A stretch of 64,000 nt of DNA from Clostridium intestinale DSM 6191 (GTDB lineage Bacteria > Bacillota > Clostridia > Clostridiales > Clostridiaceae): contig NZ_FQXU01000003.1 in NCBI RefSeq assembly GCF_900130055.1, forward strand, positions 1 through 64,000. The letters run 5' to 3'. The position numbers and the translations under genes were made by a program. Shown here piece after piece: positions 63,835 through 64,000 of this stretch (positions are counted from its first letter, which is position 1; every line of letters begins with the position of its first letter). The notes below the pieces were generated by a model. The model was not told where the DNA came from and did no database searches. It was given only the letters and a program-made list of their open reading frames with translations.

Positions 63835-63861
63835 ATGAGGAGAACTTTAAGATTACTATAG
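63835..63861 (+). CDS. possible eight-residue leader peptide
   Basis: ATG 63835 follows AAGGA at seven bases and opens the short frame MRRTLRLL, ending at TAG 63861. Its last codons form the left arm of the hairpin at 63853-63881. Peptides rich in Arg and Leu are used in ribosome-stalling leaders, but no protein evidence exists here. Confidence 0.4.
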   Translation: MRRTLRLL

Positions 63862-63886
63862 TTGAGCTTGCAGTATAGTAAGGAGG
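63853..63886 (+). promoter_or_regulatory. hairpin next to the methyltransferase ribosome site
   Basis: TTACTATA (63853-63860) pairs with TATAGTAA (63874-63881), and the ribosome site GGAGG (63882-63886) follows at once. The stem is A/T-only and weak, but its left arm is inside the leader frame, so ribosome position could open or close it. Confidence 0.4.
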
Positions 63887-63894
63887 TCTTTTTT

Positions 63895-64000
63895 ATGAAT
63901 GATACAGAGGATAAAATTAAAGTTGCTTATAAAGAGTCAAAAAACATTTATGATGATGTTTTGACAGCAAATAGTTTTTGGTCAAAAGCCTATAATAAAT
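63895..64000 (+). CDS. probable SAM-dependent methyltransferase, N-terminal fragment
   Basis: ATG 63895 is eight bases after GGAGG and the frame stays open to the window end (35 codons). The visible residues, ending with FWSKAYNK, resemble the start of small class I methyltransferases (YxxxKxIYDDVLTxxSFWSKxY). The SAM-binding motifs lie outside, so the call rests on this opening only. Confidence 0.5.
   Translation, partial: MNDTEDKIKVAYKESKNIYDDVLTANSFWSKAYNK

Overview
The window is a low-GC (roughly 30 percent by eye), tightly packed chromosomal segment of a Clostridium sensu stricto-like Firmicute. The reasons are AGGAGG-type ribosome sites, frequent TTG and GTG starts, a T-box ahead of argS, a fully fused PurL, a FabT-type regulator ahead of an acyl-carrier-protein fatty acid operon, and typical clostridial genes (DUF3892, DUF378, CmpB-like, HutP, cysteine-rich Feo partner). 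I see no rRNA, tRNA, CRISPR array or prophage. The only transposon is the end of an IS3-family element cut by the left edge.

Layout. 1-806: IS3 remnant abutting an array of small hairpin repeats. 864-13122: mixed housekeeping: a degenerate Ppx/GppA-HD protein, T-box-argS-exonuclease, the feoAB operon with a 50-residue Cys-rich partner, a HAD phosphatase and a second exonuclease-like protein, a ComEC-type metallo-hydrolase, plsC, and a PEPCK/HprK-like P-loop protein. 13195-25852: small membrane proteins, an Lrp-type regulator, PHP phosphoesterase, gamma-carbonic anhydrase, CvfB, a second ComEC-type hydrolase, a calcium P-type ATPase, YaaR, NadE, and the NfeD/SPFH pair. 25853-26715: a 900-base non-coding stretch with a second copy of the hairpin-repeat array, short tandem repeats and the purL leader.

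26716-37008 is the purine operon purL-C-F-M-N-H-D, which covers most of the route from PRPP to IMP (purE/K and purB are not here). 37513-46262 is the fatty acid operon fabT-fabH-acpP-fabD-fabG-fabF-accB-fabZ-accC-accD-accA, preceded by two FabT-like palindromes; the enoyl reductase usually found between acpP and fabD is absent. 46296-52888: transport (an ECF S-component, an ABC exporter, a TrpXYZ-like ABC importer) and HutP. 53023-58039: three GNAT acetyltransferases, RarA and a chemoreceptor. 58136-61381: the iron-sulfur/tRNA-thiolation operon iscR-iscS-iscU-mnmA. 61424-64000: a LysR regulator divergent from a DUF4865 gene, a DJ-1/PfpI protein, and the start of a probable methyltransferase with a leader-peptide attenuator-like 5' region.

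Most of the window is ordinary core genome. The parts that conventional genes do not explain are the two dispersed arrays of hairpin units with changing stems and fixed flanks (467-805 and 25985-26304), the competing pairings in the purL leader, the leader peptide/hairpin at 63821-63895, a 36-residue ORF with its own promoter and terminator, and two operator-like palindrome arrangements.
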